The notes: generated from the sequence alone by a model not told the origin. DNA of 64,000 nt from Hyperoplus lanceolatus (GCA_026929865.2 CM049414.1:4737501-4801500); one strand, 5' to 3'. Shown: positions 48,824-59,691, counted from the first letter of the stretch. Made by a program: numbers and translations.

Positions 48824-51800
48824 GTATTTACTGTGTAAACATACCTGAAAAAAACAGGCCTTCACTTTCCCTCCAGGGATGTGTCGGCTGTTTTTAAAGG
48901 TGGTTTCGCTGATTTTGGAGAAGGATTCTTGTCAAATCACTTGTCAAAAAGAAAAATGAGTGAATATCTCCATACGATCTGCTATATAATGTGCAGTGTG
49001 TGCTCTGAAATAAAATACAGTGTTACACAGCCTAAACTAGTATGTCAACAAATGGTATGTCAACAAAAGGGCCCGCACCATAGCTAGCAACATGCCTGTT
49101 CACAGAGCCTAGGCTGTGTATTTACACTGGATATTTACTAGTGCAAACATACTATGTACAGGTAGCGCAAACATAGCATGTACAGGTAGCCATTCATGCA
49201 AGAGATATTCACTGATTTTGGGGTCAAACTCAGCGAATCTGATCTGCTACCTGAAAAAAAAAGTTGTATGCTCATATACACCCGAAGGCTCCTAAATGGC
49301 TATGTTTACAAAGTGGCTCAGTGCAAGGCTGGGTCAGGGCCCTTTGGCGTTGGTTTCTGACACAAAAGGTCACCTTTTTAAACTTGCCTTGCCTTTAGCG
49401 ATTTTATCAGATGCAGAGGGCTTATCCAATGGGACAGATTTGCACCGTCTTTCAGCACCTGGGGTCTCGATGGCTGGAGCACTCGCTCTGAATGTCAAAT
49501 ATCGCCATGGTTAGTTAAAATATCAGTGTCCGCTGAAACCGTATGCCCCACCTTTAAGTGTACCTTTTGGAAAATCAGTATAAATGTTTTTGTTGACATG
49601 CATTCATGGATGTATCTTTTAAGCCAATCCAGTGAATTAAATGCCTGAAAAATCCAGTTATCAAGGTAAAAAAGGTATTGTTTCGCAAGGTTGCACATTG
49701 GCCATATACACTCTGGGGTTTCACAGGGATAGCGACGCCACATTGACAAAAGTTCAAATAGTTGAGGAATATATCAAGATCCATAGCATGGAAATATGGC
49801 ACATCCCTAATTGTAAATGAAAGAAAACAAGATGCTTTCCTTTCTATTTTTATGACTGGTATCTGACCTGAGTCTACCAGCTCTGTTTAGCTCTTTGAGC
49901 TAAATGCTTATGACCATGCTAACATGCTGATTCTGAGCAGAATGAAAGTTTATAATGGTCACCATCTTAATTAATTGTGTTAGCACTTAGCATTCTAACA
50001 TTTGCTAATAAACACTAAACACAAAGCCCACCGAGGCCTGTGGGAATGTCAATAGATTTGCAGAAAAGTGTTTGTGAACCAAAGTGTTGGACAAATGAAA
50101 GTTTTGACCTGCTGAAGGTTCTAGAGGTTGAGGGAAAAACAAAGTGATTACAAATCATCCTGAGGAGGAACATGAATTCCTGCCCCAGAAAGGCAATACA
50201 AAGGTGTTCACTGACAACACACATAGTTTGGGGCGGCAGTGGCGAAGTGGGTAGGAAGTTCGCCTCTGGTGTGCAGGGTCGGAGGTTCGATCCCCCGTCT
50301 CCCCGCCACATGTCGAAGTGTCCCTGGGCAAGACACTGAACCCCGAATTGCTCCCGATAGTTAGCTTAGTTAGCTTAGTACCCTAGTGCTAAGCCTACCC
50401 TGCGTGGTAGCTGCTGCTATCGGTGTATGAATGTGTGTGTGACTGGGTGAATGTGTACAAAAACAATGTAAAGCGCTTTGGGTCTGTGATAAACGGAGAT
50501 ATAGCGCTATACAAGTCCATTTACCATTTACCAACATAGTGTTGATTGAGGACATTGGAGGAAATGTCAGAGGACAACCATAGTGTTCATAATCATTGAA
50601 GGCTGAGGTTATAATGAAAGTACAGTATACTTAGCTTTTAAAGCTGTAATATGCGACATTTGACTAACGTTGTTGTTTTACTAGTGGCCGTAAATGTTAC
50701 TGCAGGCGCTCCTGGACCACAGTTTCTTTTCAAAATAGAACATACAGTGGAGGAAATAAGTATTTGATCCCTCACCGATTTTGTTTGCCCACTTACAAAG
50801 AAATGAGCGGTCTATCATTTTAAAGCTAGGTTTATTTTAACAGTGATAGACAGAATATCAAAAAGAAAATCCAGAAAATCACATTAAAAAAATATATAAA
50901 TTATCTTGCATTTCATTGAGTGAAATAAGTATTTGATCCCCTACCAATTATAACGAATTCTGGCTCCCACAGATTAGTCCTCGTGCTTTAAAAAAGTATT
51001 CCTAATCTCAACTAGTTTCCTGTATAAAACACACCTGTCTCAACTTGTTACCTGTATAAAAGACACCTGTCCACATGATCAATATCAAACTCCAACATCT
51101 CCATCATGGGCAAGACCAAAGAGCTGTCTAAGGACATCAGGGACAAGATTGTATACCTGCACAAGGCCGGAATAGACTATAAGACCATTGGTGAGAAGCT
51201 GGGTGAGAAGGAGACAACTGTTGGTGCGATTATTCAAAAATTAAAGAAACACAAAATGACCATCAATCTCCCTTAGTCTGGGGCTCCATGCAAGATCTCA
51301 CCTCGTGGGGTATCTGTGATCATGAGAAAGGTGAAGGATCAGCCCAGATCTGCACAGGAGGAGCTTGTTTATGATCCCAAGGCAGCTGGGACCACAGTCA
51401 CCAAGAAAACCATTGGTAACACACTATGCCGTAATGGATTGAAATCCTGTAGTGCCCGTAAGGTCCCCCTGCTGAAGAAGGGACATGTACAGAACCGTCT
51501 GAAGTTTGCCGATGAACACCTGAACGACTCAGAGAATGCTTGGGAGAAGGTGATGTGGTCAGATTAAAACAAAATCAAGTTCTTTGGTATCATAGTGACT
51601 CGCCATGCTTGGAGGAAGAGGAATTCTGACTATGACCCCAAGAACACAGTCATAATGCTTCAACCTACAAGCATGCAGGTTGAAGCATTATGCTTTTGGG
51701 GTGTTTCTCTTCTAAGTGGACAGGTGGACTTCACTGCATCGAGGGAACTATGGATGGGGCCATGTACCATGAAATACTAAGTGACAACCACTTTCTCTCA

Positions 51801-54800
51801 GCCAGGTCCGTAAAAATGGCTCGTGGATGGGTCTTCCAGCACGTCAATGACCCTAATACAGCAAAGGCAACAAGGGAGTGGCTCAAGAAGAAGCACATTA
51901 AGGTCATAGAGTGGCCTAGCCAGTCTCCGGACCTTAATCAAATAGATCTGTGGAGGGAACTGAAGCTCAAGCGACAGCCTCGAAACCTTAAAGATTAGGA
52001 GAGGATCTGCAAAGAGGAGTGGTCCAAATATCCTCCTGAGATGTGTGCAAACCTGGTCATCAACTACAAGACACGTCTGACCTCTGTACTTGCCAACAAG
52101 GGCTTCTCCACCAAGTACTAAGCAATGTTTTGATAGGGGATCAAATACTTATTTCACTCAATGAAATTCAAAATAGTTTCTATCTTTTTCTTAATGTGAT
52201 ATTCTGGATTTTCTTTTTGATATTCTGTCTATCACTGTTAAAATAAACCTAGCATTAAAATTATAGACCGTTCATTTCATTGTAAGTGGGCAAACTTACA
52301 AAATCAGTGAGGGATCAAATACTTATTTCCTCCACTCACTGTAAGGCATTGATGAAAAGACTTTAAAAGATATTTTCTATAAGATATGAGGAAATTGGAA
52401 GTTGTTCTTCATGAAATCACCCCCATCTAACTAGTTGATGGAGAATGGGATGTGTCGGCTGGTGGCCACACTGCCTCAGCTGGACGAGCAGAAGTGCCCG
52501 GACATGTTCCGCTGTACGGACGAGGTCTCCTACTGGCTGAGTGAGAACCAGGAGAGGAAGCAGCAGATGGTGGCCTTGAAGGAGACCATCTCTGAGCTGC
52601 AGGAGGAGCTGAGGAACCACCGCCACCGCATCAGAATCCTGGAGCTGCAGGTGAGAGTAGGTTCCATATGGACTTAGCCGCCCTGGGTCAACCATCAGCT
52701 AGCAATCCTTTCAACCGCTTTGAGGAGCAGTGTGTGTGACAACAACGTGACTGCTCCTTTTGACAGGCCTTTTCTTTAGACATATGGCTACACACATGAG
52801 AATGTGTGCGCTGTTCAATATAACATTTCAGAGCCAGACCTTTAAAAATAGATGTACTTCTTTTTTCTTCTGCCCAGGGCCTTTTGGTTGAAAGAAAGTC
52901 TGGAGCTAGAAGTAAATATATAATCAAACAAGCTGTGGACGTGGTTAGATTTGTATACATGTACTTTCTTTCTATTGATCTGAAAGAAAGGAGTTAACTT
53001 TGAAGAAACATTGTGTGTTTGCAGCAATACTATGCCGTTTCTGTATTTGTGGTACAAGACAGAACATAGTTGTGTTGGCCTATACAGTTCTGCACCGTAA
53101 CGTGCTCACGGACGTATTAGAACGTGGTGCTTGGTCATCAAGCTGGCTTCCACCTCAGCATGTCCTTGACCCTAGTCATTATCGGGATTAGCCTGCTATA
53201 CTCTTCCACGTGTTGCCTCATGCGTATCAGGCAGTCAGCCTATTCAAGCTCTCTCTCTCTCTCTCAGCTGGCCTGGTCAGTAGCTAAAGGTGGACGGTGG
53301 CAAGGGTCCATGTGCCGTGTGTGTTGTAGCCTAAATGAGAACAGGGCAGAGGGTAAGGGGCTGCAGGGTTTTGTGGTAATGGGAGTTAGCGTTATCCAGG
53401 CTGGAAATAGAATGCATACTGAGGTACTTTACTTTACGTTTTAGAGAGGGCATGAACTTTTTGTGCTAAGGGCAGAAGGAGTCGTTGCATGTTAGGAGTT
53501 GTTATGCGTGCAGAGAGAGAAACTAGAAACGGAAGTTGCTGGAGAGTTTACAGTTTTTGCCTAATGCTTACACACTAATAGTGGTTGCTAGGCCCAAAGC
53601 ATCACAACCTCTAACTTTGGTGACCATGCCCTAAACACAAGCACCAACCCTACTAACACAATAAGTGCTTTGCACTGTGTTTGAAATTCTGCAACACTAC
53701 ACACTGTTTTACATAAGATACATTGGTCAAAAATGAAATCACCTGCAATCCTTGGGAAAACACATCTATTTAAAATACAAAACACAACTAAAATTGGAAA
53801 AACACACAGACTCACACACATGAAAAATAAAAAATAAAGCTAATATAATACCAATCAGTGTGAGCCTTAGCGTTACAAATAGACTTCAGGTGAGCTCAGC
53901 TGCTTTGTGAGACAGTAAGAGTCAGGGGAAGAGGACAAGAGAGAGCGGCAGGAGGACGAGGACAAAGAAGGCAACAGATGGAGACATGGTCACTATAGTG
54001 GACCATATTATAGATCATGGCCTAACAATATAGGAGCCTGGGCAGAGAGTCCAGCCCAACAACACAGTAGCTCCATAATTAGGACATTTAGACTGGATAT
54101 CAGGAATATTTTTGCTGTTGCTTCTCAAAGGATGACATTGCATGTGATGTCGATGAGGCGATGTAGCCAGACACAAACGGGAGGCGGTATCCAAAGGATT
54201 CATAATCCACTCGCCCCATTCCTTACAACACTTCTTTTTTTTACTGTAATTGTTTCAGAGTTCATAGTGACACACTGAATTGCTTGTTGAACTGCGATCC
54301 TACCTATTTGTTGTGTTTTTCTTTTGTTGGCCAAAACCATGAAATTGCAATATAAACTTGTTTTCTTTTCTAATTGAAAATATAGTGGATCAATCTTTCC
54401 AAAAAATTCTGCAAAAGTTCGGATACTTCAAGGCGATATTTCCCCCGTTGCTTGGCAAGGGAGGACATTGCCTGTGACGTGGATGAGGTGATGTGGCCAG
54501 ATGCCAACAGGAGACAGGATTCATAGCCTAAATGTCTTCCAATCATTCCCCTACAACACTATGTTTTGTAGAACATTCTAGTGGTACCATTTATTTTTTT
54601 ACTTTTGCAAAAACCTGAAATGGCTAAATAAAATAAAAAATCTAAAGCGTTTACATTTTGTTTTCATGTGTCTAGATCAACTGTAGTGGATCAATCTTTC
54701 ACAAAAAATATCTGTATGAGACTTTTAAAGTCAAAAACCATCCAAAGTACTGAATACAGCTGTGTTCTGCATAAAGCCCATCTGTGTGTTGTTGCTGCTA

Positions 54801-57772
54801 GGAAAGAGTCATTCAAAGGTGCATGTGTGTATTGTTTTGATGCTAAAAACAGTTTTGAAATGGGATTGTTAGGTTTTGTTTCAAGAGTTTCATTTTGCCG
54901 TATAAGTTAAAAGTTTATCTCCATGTGCTTTGTGCTATTCGGCCTGTGTGTTAAGTTTTGACACAGTGGGCCAAAGTCTGCAACATGTGTGTAAGCATTC
55001 GGCAAAAACTGTAAGCTGGGTCTGGGTCCTGCTATACCCTGTTTTTTTTAATGTTGCAAAATGTGTTCATTTTTAATAACAGCATACAAGTGCATTTGAA
55101 GAGAACATTTACAATTGTAATAAATAGGGCATTTGAACATGTAGCCTACCTAATGTTTCGAGTCGTGTATTCAAGTCGAATATTAGCCTATCTGCTAATC
55201 TGCACGGCAACATAGCCAAAAACTGCTACTTTTCTATAAATTACTGAACATTTGCTAATGCTTTTGCTATTTTACATCAGTGATCCCTGTTTTTAGCTTA
55301 TTAAAATACATTATTATAACACATCCATAATGTAATTTGTAACTGACAGAAGCATTACTATGCATTGATTTAAAAAAAGAAGAAGTTTATACTGTGTACA
55401 AAGTTGTTTTGGGACATTTTGTTGAGGAAAGAAGTGAACGGGTAACCACTAAAGATGGGTCAAATCAATGCTATTAAAATTTAATTTCAGTATAAAGTTG
55501 AGTATTATAAGTGGGGTTGTATGAAGGAGCTACTAATGCATTATGTCTGTCTGTTACCTTATGAACAGACGATCAGCACAGCCATTTTAAGGAGTTTGGG
55601 GGAGACGTCACTGTAGCTGACATCACAGTAAGAGAAATGTAGGGTGAGACCATAAAACACTCTTTCTGCCTTTTCTCAGGCTAGGATGATCCGATTTCAA
55701 TTTTTTTTTGCACATTTATACTTCATAGGATCTTCGAGTTCAATACACCTTCATATTCCAACCGGTGAAGTAGGCCTTTAATGCTTACCTATAAAAAAAG
55801 AAATATCCATTCAATGTTAAATTTTGGATTTTTTCCACTGCTGAGGTCTCCCCCAAAGTCCTTTAAATGACTGCGCTGATCTCCATAAGGTAACACACTA
55901 ACTATGCATAAATGCCTCATACAACCCCACTTCAAAAATACTGAACTATCCCATAAATTGCGAGATACAGCTCAATTTAAAACAGGAAAAAGTGTTCCAC
56001 TCAGGAAAAATAATGTGATTAAAGTGTTTCTTACACAGACCTCAGTCGTTTCCTGTGTTTTTTTTTAACGTGTGCGTGCTTGTCCATTGGGTCTTTACAT
56101 GTGTGGTGTCAGAGTGAAGAGAGGAACCACTTGAATATCTCCTTGGAGCAGCGTTTTCATGAATTGGAGGTTCACTTTGCTGAATCCACCACCCTTCTGC
56201 ACCTACAGGGCACACTGATCCTAGATCTGCAGGTAAAGCCATTAGAAGTTGTGCTATTTCACATGCAGTATTTAAGGCATTCATTTATTTAAAGGTGCAC
56301 CAAGGAACTTTAATTGTATTGCAACCCCTTTGGACAAAAGTGTTTTTACATAGCCAACTGTTGTTCCTGAGTGAGCGAACCCATGACAAATGAGGACAAC
56401 ATTATAAAAATAGCATTATTTGCACTGATGGTCTTGTTTGCTGTTACATGTCATTTATGATCGTCAGAGTAAAGATGAGAATGTTTCGGAAACATAAAAA
56501 AGTTCCTCGTAGCACCTTCAAGGAACAAAACCCCCAAATGTATGTTTTTGTTGTTGATAGCTTCCTTTTTTTCTCTGTTTAGAATGAACTCCATAATGTG
56601 ACAGTTACGTTGGATAATGTGAAACAAGGCCCAGGGTGCTCCATTAACATTGCGCATCCCAACCCACTGATGAGTGCTCAGGAAGCTCTGCACCAAGGTA
56701 GGCCTACAATACACCCCCTCACAAACATACACTACATGCTGTCCTACATACCATGGTCTCCCAGCAGAGGGCGCCAAACTCCGACCGTTCATTTACTCTA
56801 TCAGTATCCTCTCTCCCATGTTGTTCCCTCAGAGGTCCAGCATGTGGGGAACTGTCCAATAGACTGTGCTTCCATCTACTACAATGGAGTAAGAAGGTCA
56901 GGTCTCTACACCATAGTGCCATCCCACGCCGGCATGGCCGTGGAGGTCTACTGCGACATGGACACGGATGGTGAGTTACACACTCAGGGCACACAAGGGT
57001 AGAAAAAGCTGGCTTAAGCTTTCAACTGAAGGTTCAGAGTTTCAATCTATTGTGTTTGCAGGCAAGCAAACTCTGCTTTGGTGTGGTTGTGACTCCAAGT
57101 AGTCTAACCCACTCCAGATTTACTGTTGTGTGCAATGGACTAGTATTCCCTTCTTTGACCAAATGGGAGCTAGTAGGATAACCCTTTACACATCACACAT
57201 GGCATACGCTTTCCCCCCATTCCGGTGTAATTGTTATTTTTTACCTCAGGTGGCGGCTGGACGGTGATCCAGCGGCGAGTTGACGGCTCGGTGAGCTTTG
57301 ACCGTAACTGGAGGGACTACAGGGAGGGCTTCGGTGACCTGTACTCAGAGTTCTGGCTGGGCAACAATCACATCCATGACCTGAGCACCCAGGGAGACTA
57401 CAGCCTGCGCATCGACCTGGAGGACTGGAGCAACCAGCACAAGCACGCCCTCTACCAGAGCTTCAGGTCCGGTGGCACACAAAAAACCCTGGAGGTCATG
57501 CCTATGTTCCCACAGGCCTATGTTTTAGGTTCAGGCATCACAGCTGGGTGGTTAGGGTTAGGGTTAGGGTTAGGGAACAGGGAGAGGTTAGACCAGTAAT
57601 GAAACACAACCAATAAAACAAACAGACACACCATTCTCTATTATACAGTAGTTTGATTACCTAAAAATGTGGGACCAACGGGCTGTGGGAACATAAACAC
57701 GCTCCCCAAAAACCACCACCATGCATTAACACGCACAGCCATCTGTCTCTCTTGCATGATTTCTTACTCTTC

Positions 57773-57827
<55 letters not shown>

Positions 57828-58622
57828 TGTCTGCAGTGTAGAGGATGAGGAGCACCAGTACCGTCTCCATGTGTCAGGCTTCAGTGGGTCGGTGCGTGAC
57901 TCTTTCAGCTGGTACCACAACAAGCAGGGCTTCAGCACGCCAGACAGCGGGAACATCTGCGCCGAGATCTCCCACGGCGGATGGTGGTACAACCAGTGCT
58001 TCTACTCCAACCTTAACGGCGTCTACTACAGGGTAAGTGTACATGGATAGCCCCCCACCATTCTCCTCACTTCAGCCTTTTCAAAGCAATGCGGGTGCTA
58101 AAGGTTCAGTAAGTGATATGGTCCTTTTTAGCTAACTTCCTGTCAGTGACTAGTGGTTAGCAGTCCCCTCCCTCGTCCCTATGTCACCACCACATGAACA
58201 CGCAGCCGTCTTCGTCAGATAGTGCCGCGATGGAGAGCAACCAGTCATCGTTCACGGGGCACAGAGACCCGCCCTCCTGATTGGATAAAATGAGCAGGAT
58301 ACTCAAAATTTTAACTGGCAATTACTACATAGCTGAATGCCTAGGAGACCCATTTTACGAACTGCGCATACTGTTTAAGTGATTGCTATATGATTATAGA
58401 GAGATTTTAAATGTTTATTAACAAAAAAATTATCACTTACTTCTCCTTTAACTAACTCTCCATCTAAACCTACAGGGAGGCCATTATACCCCTAGAGGCA
58501 GAGGGCCGCTGGGTCCCGACGGGATGGTTTGGTACTCCTGGAGAGACTCTGACTATTACTCCCTACGCAAAGTCACCATGATGATCAGACCACACAGCTT
58601 CAGGACACGTCTGTCACCCTGA
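48677..58622 (+). CDS. Secreted angiopoietin-like/fibrinogen-like protein (8 coding exons)
   Basis: Exons 48677-48823, 52435-52650, 56113-56232, 56583-56697, 56833-56970, 57250-57466, 57837-58032 and 58476-58622 join to 1,296 bp encoding 431 residues. Residues 1-30 are a signal peptide ([19 protein letters not shown]). About 80-200 is a charged coiled coil with Cys at the front ([13 protein letters not shown]). About 207-424 is a fibrinogen-related domain with [52 protein letters not shown] and a [10 protein letters not shown] end. Likely disulfides are C211-C240 and C359-C372. NXS/T sequons occur at N34, N129 and N166. The usual acidic calcium loop between FST and the third Cys is shortened ([12 protein letters not shown]). 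The architecture is that of angiopoietin-like and fibrinogen-like extracellular ligands, which oligomerise through the stalk. The ortholog is not identified; ANGPTL1/2/6-type relatives look closest at the C-terminus. Confidence 0.9.
48894..49557 (+). mobile_element. TTAAAGGTGG-ended repeat in intron 1
   Basis: It opens TTAAAGGTGGTTTCGC and closes GCCCCACCTTTAA, short imperfect inverses. A partial relative lies at 37,365-37,640. Inside, GCAAACATA(C/G)(T/C)ATGTACAGGTAGC-like words repeat near 49,143 and 49,167. No coding capacity. Confidence 0.6.
50223..50536 (+). repeat. tRNA-headed SINE in intron 1 (plus strand)
   Basis: A complete copy: head GGGGCGGCAGTGGCGAAGTG with box A (TGGCGAAGTGGGT) and box B (GGTTCGATCCC), body TGTCCCTGGGCAAGACACTG, conserved 3' block AAGCGCTTTGGGTCTGTGAT and end CCATTTACCATTTACCA. 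ACATAGT occurs just left and just right, a likely target duplication. It is the reference for the copies at 3,249 and 25,342. Confidence 0.92.
50743..52343 (+). mobile_element. Full-length but inactive Tc1-type transposon in intron 1
   Basis: The element (50,745-52,341, 1,597 bp) starts CAGTGGAGGAAATAAGTATT and ends mirrored as AATACTTATTTCCTCCACTC plus ACTG, with TA on both sides. The inverted repeats are about 200 bp long, and the motif ATAAGTATTTGATCCC recurs at their inner ends (near 50,925 and, inverted, 52,138), the IR/DR layout used by many Tc1 elements. One transposase gene lies inside (51,106-52,121). The right tip has an extra CACT-like duplication compared with the left. Confidence 0.93.
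51106..52121 (+). pseudogene. Tc1 transposase, broken
   Basis: It starts [20 protein letters not shown], with the paired-like helix-turn-helix ([20 protein letters not shown]). It continues through [20 protein letters not shown] and [20 protein letters not shown] to [20 protein letters not shown] (catalytic region) and ends [17 protein letters not shown]. The family is the DDE transposase of about 340 residues that cuts and pastes the element. Stops lie at 51,274-51,276, 51,565-51,567 and near 51,996, and the frame changes around 51,651-51,692, where a perfect 16-bp inverted duplication sits. Inactive. Confidence 0.9.
52435..52650 (+). CDS. FReD gene exon 2 (start of coiled coil)
   Basis: Acceptor CTAACTAG|TTG, donor CAG|GTGAGA, 72 codons, phase 0 on both sides. 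Contains [20 protein letters not shown] and the helical [21 protein letters not shown] start at the internal MENGM is conceivable but would lack the signal peptide. Confidence 0.88.
53549..55013. mobile_element. 1.46-kb mariner-superfamily relic in intron 2
   Basis: Ends CAGTTTTTGCCTAATGCTTA (53,551) and TAAGCATTCGGCAAAAACTG (to 55,011) are inverses with one mismatch and are flanked by TA. Inside are decayed transposase words: a frame-broken RRYFPRCLA-like stretch near 54,435, and DIACDVDEV followed by [11 protein letters not shown] near 54,466-54,520. Part of this 3' region is duplicated: the segment at about 54,125-54,420 (GATGACATTGCATGTGATGT…) resembles about 54,460-54,710. The coding part is far too decayed to act. 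Confidence 0.82.
55498..55953. mobile_element. MITE in intron 2 with a second MITE nested in it
   Basis: Outer ends AGTTGAGTATTATAAGTGGG and CCCACTTCAAAAATACTGAA face each other with GGTTGTATGA / TCATACAACC inside. The inner part, about 55,636-55,781, is a fragment of another family (see 59,692-60,004), sharing GAGACCATAAAACACT and CTGCCTTTTCTCAGGCTAGG and ending GGTGAAGTAGGCCTTTAA. The right end of the outer element is shared with 29,694. Confidence 0.72.
56113..56232 (+). CDS. FReD gene exon 3 (coiled coil)
   Basis: Acceptor TGTCAG|AGT, donor CAG|GTAAAG, 40 codons: [20 protein letters not shown] then [20 protein letters not shown]. Heptad-like Leu/Ile spacing and a potential N-glycosylation site (NIS). 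Confidence 0.88.
56289..56520. mobile_element. TTTAAAGGTGC-ended MITE, copy 2, in intron 3
   Basis: Opens TTAAAGGTGCACCAAGGAAC and ends AAGTTCCTCGTAGCACCTT. The interior (GCATTATTTGCACTGATGGT; TGTCATTTATGATCGTCAGA) is the reverse complement of 46,063-46,305. Confidence 0.85.
56583..56697 (+). CDS. FReD gene exon 4 (end of stalk)
   Basis: Acceptor TGTTTAG|AAT, donor CAAG|GTAGGC, 115 bp, ending in phase 1. Encodes [20 protein letters not shown] then [18 protein letters not shown]. Confidence 0.88.
56833..56970 (+). CDS. FReD gene exon 5 (FReD start)
   Basis: Acceptor CCCTCAG|AGG, donor GATG|GTGAGT, 138 bp. Encodes [20 protein letters not shown] then [20 protein letters not shown], the N-terminal FReD subdomain with the first disulfide pair. 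Confidence 0.92.
57250..57466 (+). CDS. FReD gene exon 6 (FReD core)
   Basis: Acceptor ACCTCAG|GTGG; 217 bp encoding [20 protein letters not shown] to [12 protein letters not shown]. The donor TTCAG|GTCCGG is weak (no A/G at +3, no G at +5) but is the only site that keeps frame with exon 7. If ignored, translation runs 45 codons into the intron (starting [20 protein letters not shown]) and stops at 57,597-57,599. Confidence 0.88.
57552..57575 (+). repeat. (TTAGGG)4 telomere-like repeat in intron 6
   Basis: Four perfect head-to-tail copies of the vertebrate telomere hexamer, GGTTAG register, between GGGTG and AACAGG. It could form a G-quadruplex in the nascent transcript. Confidence 0.93.
57776..57824. 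repeat. (GT)n microsatellite in intron 6
   Basis: About 24 GT units ending 12 bp before the exon 7 acceptor (GTCTGCAG|T). In the transcript this UG-rich block takes the place of most of the polypyrimidine tract, so its length may affect exon 7 splicing. Confidence 0.93.
57837..58032 (+). CDS. FReD gene exon 7 (FReD P-domain)
   Basis: Acceptor TCTGCAG|TGT, donor AGG|GTAAGT, 196 bp. Encodes [40 protein letters not shown] and [15 protein letters not shown]. The calcium-loop region is short compared with typical FReDs. Confidence 0.92.
58099..58451. mobile_element. TTAAAGG-ended MITE in intron 7
   Basis: Opens TAAAGGTTCAGTAAGTGATA and ends ATCACTTACTTCTCCTTTAA, inverses of each other. Shares GCTAACTTCCTGTCAGTGAC and TAGCAGTCCCCTCCCTCGTC with the copy at 24,243-24,709. 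It ends about 25 bp before the exon 8 acceptor. Confidence 0.8.
58476..58622 (+). CDS. FReD gene exon 8 (C-terminus)
   Basis: Acceptor CCTACAG|GGA; 48 codons and TGA at 58,620-58,622. Encodes [20 protein letters not shown] then [20 protein letters not shown] and SFRTRLSP. Confidence 0.92.
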   Translation, partial: GGHYTPRGRGPLGPDGMVWYSWRDSDYYSLRKVTMMIRPHSFRTRLSP

Positions 58623-59415
58623 CCCACCACGCCAGTTGTCATTGTCAGGACAATGGGGGGAAAGAAATCCCACCAATGGGGGATCACACTGGCATCTAAC
58701 TGGGAGACTGTATTGATGAGAACTTCCTGTGACCTATTTCCAGTCAGAGTACGTCAAAGAAGGAAGTGGATGTCAATTATGTGGAGAGAGAGTTACCCGG
58801 AAATGGCATCTCTCTCTCTCTCTTCTGCTAATTCCGCACCACTGTTTTTCTCAAAAACTGGATTTTTTTTGTTGTGCTTCGTGTTTTTTCGAAACACAAA
58901 CTTAATACTTCTTCTGTCTTTTTGGGGACAAGGACATTTTTCATTCAGTCGTCGGGGGGAAGTGAGATCTTCCTCCATTTTGTACTTCTATTTTGTATCT
59001 TTTAGTTTGATACTTTGTGACACACTTTTAGCCATCCAGCCAAAAAAGAAAAAGGTGCATTGGTAGGATGTGTTGACTGAGGAGTGAAGGGGCTGGTCTT
59101 CTGGCAGGCAGATGACAAGAGACTGTTTATTGACTCCTCCTCCGCATATGGCGTGTGCTCATTGCATATGTATGATTATGTTTCTGAATTGCAAGACAAG
59201 TATTATTTTAATCCATTGTGTAATATTGTATTGAAACAAAAAGGGCTTTTTAATATTGTAACTCAAACAAGTCAGGACATTAAGAACATTGAATTACATT
59301 AGATATAACCCTTAGCCCTTTGATTTGATGAAGTGCTACTGCCTCACAGTATAGGCTGTTTGAGGAGTGTGTATAAAGACATACTGTACAATAAATTGTA
59401 AAAATAATGTGACAA
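58623..59415 (+). other. Likely 3' UTR of the FReD gene
   Basis: After the stop there is no other exon, and a perfect AATAAA lies at 59,390-59,395 followed by A/T-rich sequence. Cleavage would be expected about 15-25 bases on. This is inferred from one signal only. Confidence 0.5.
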
Positions 59416-59691
59416 AAATGCCATAGTATTACATGAACAGCAAGAGGTTCAAGCTCTGCCAGAACACTGTTTGCAACTGGGAATGTGAGGCAATAATAGT
59501 TAACGCTTATATAGTACACGTTACCGTTTTTTTCTGGGCACTCTTTCAAGTGTTACTTACATTCAAATGACTTCACGCATCGGTTTCCTCAGACCTTTAG
59601 TCTCCTTGCAGGGTTGTGTCAATATAGCAAGCATGTGTTGTAAGCCAACATCATGTATCCAGGTCACTATACTGTAAACTCTTTTATAACC

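Noticed and set aside
48559-48865. Minus-strand frames opposite FReD exon 1
   Set aside because: They are shadows of the coding exon, which has a signal peptide and a proper donor on the plus strand.
50223-50295. tRNA gene candidate
   Set aside because: Same reason: it is the head of a SINE family with three copies in this window.
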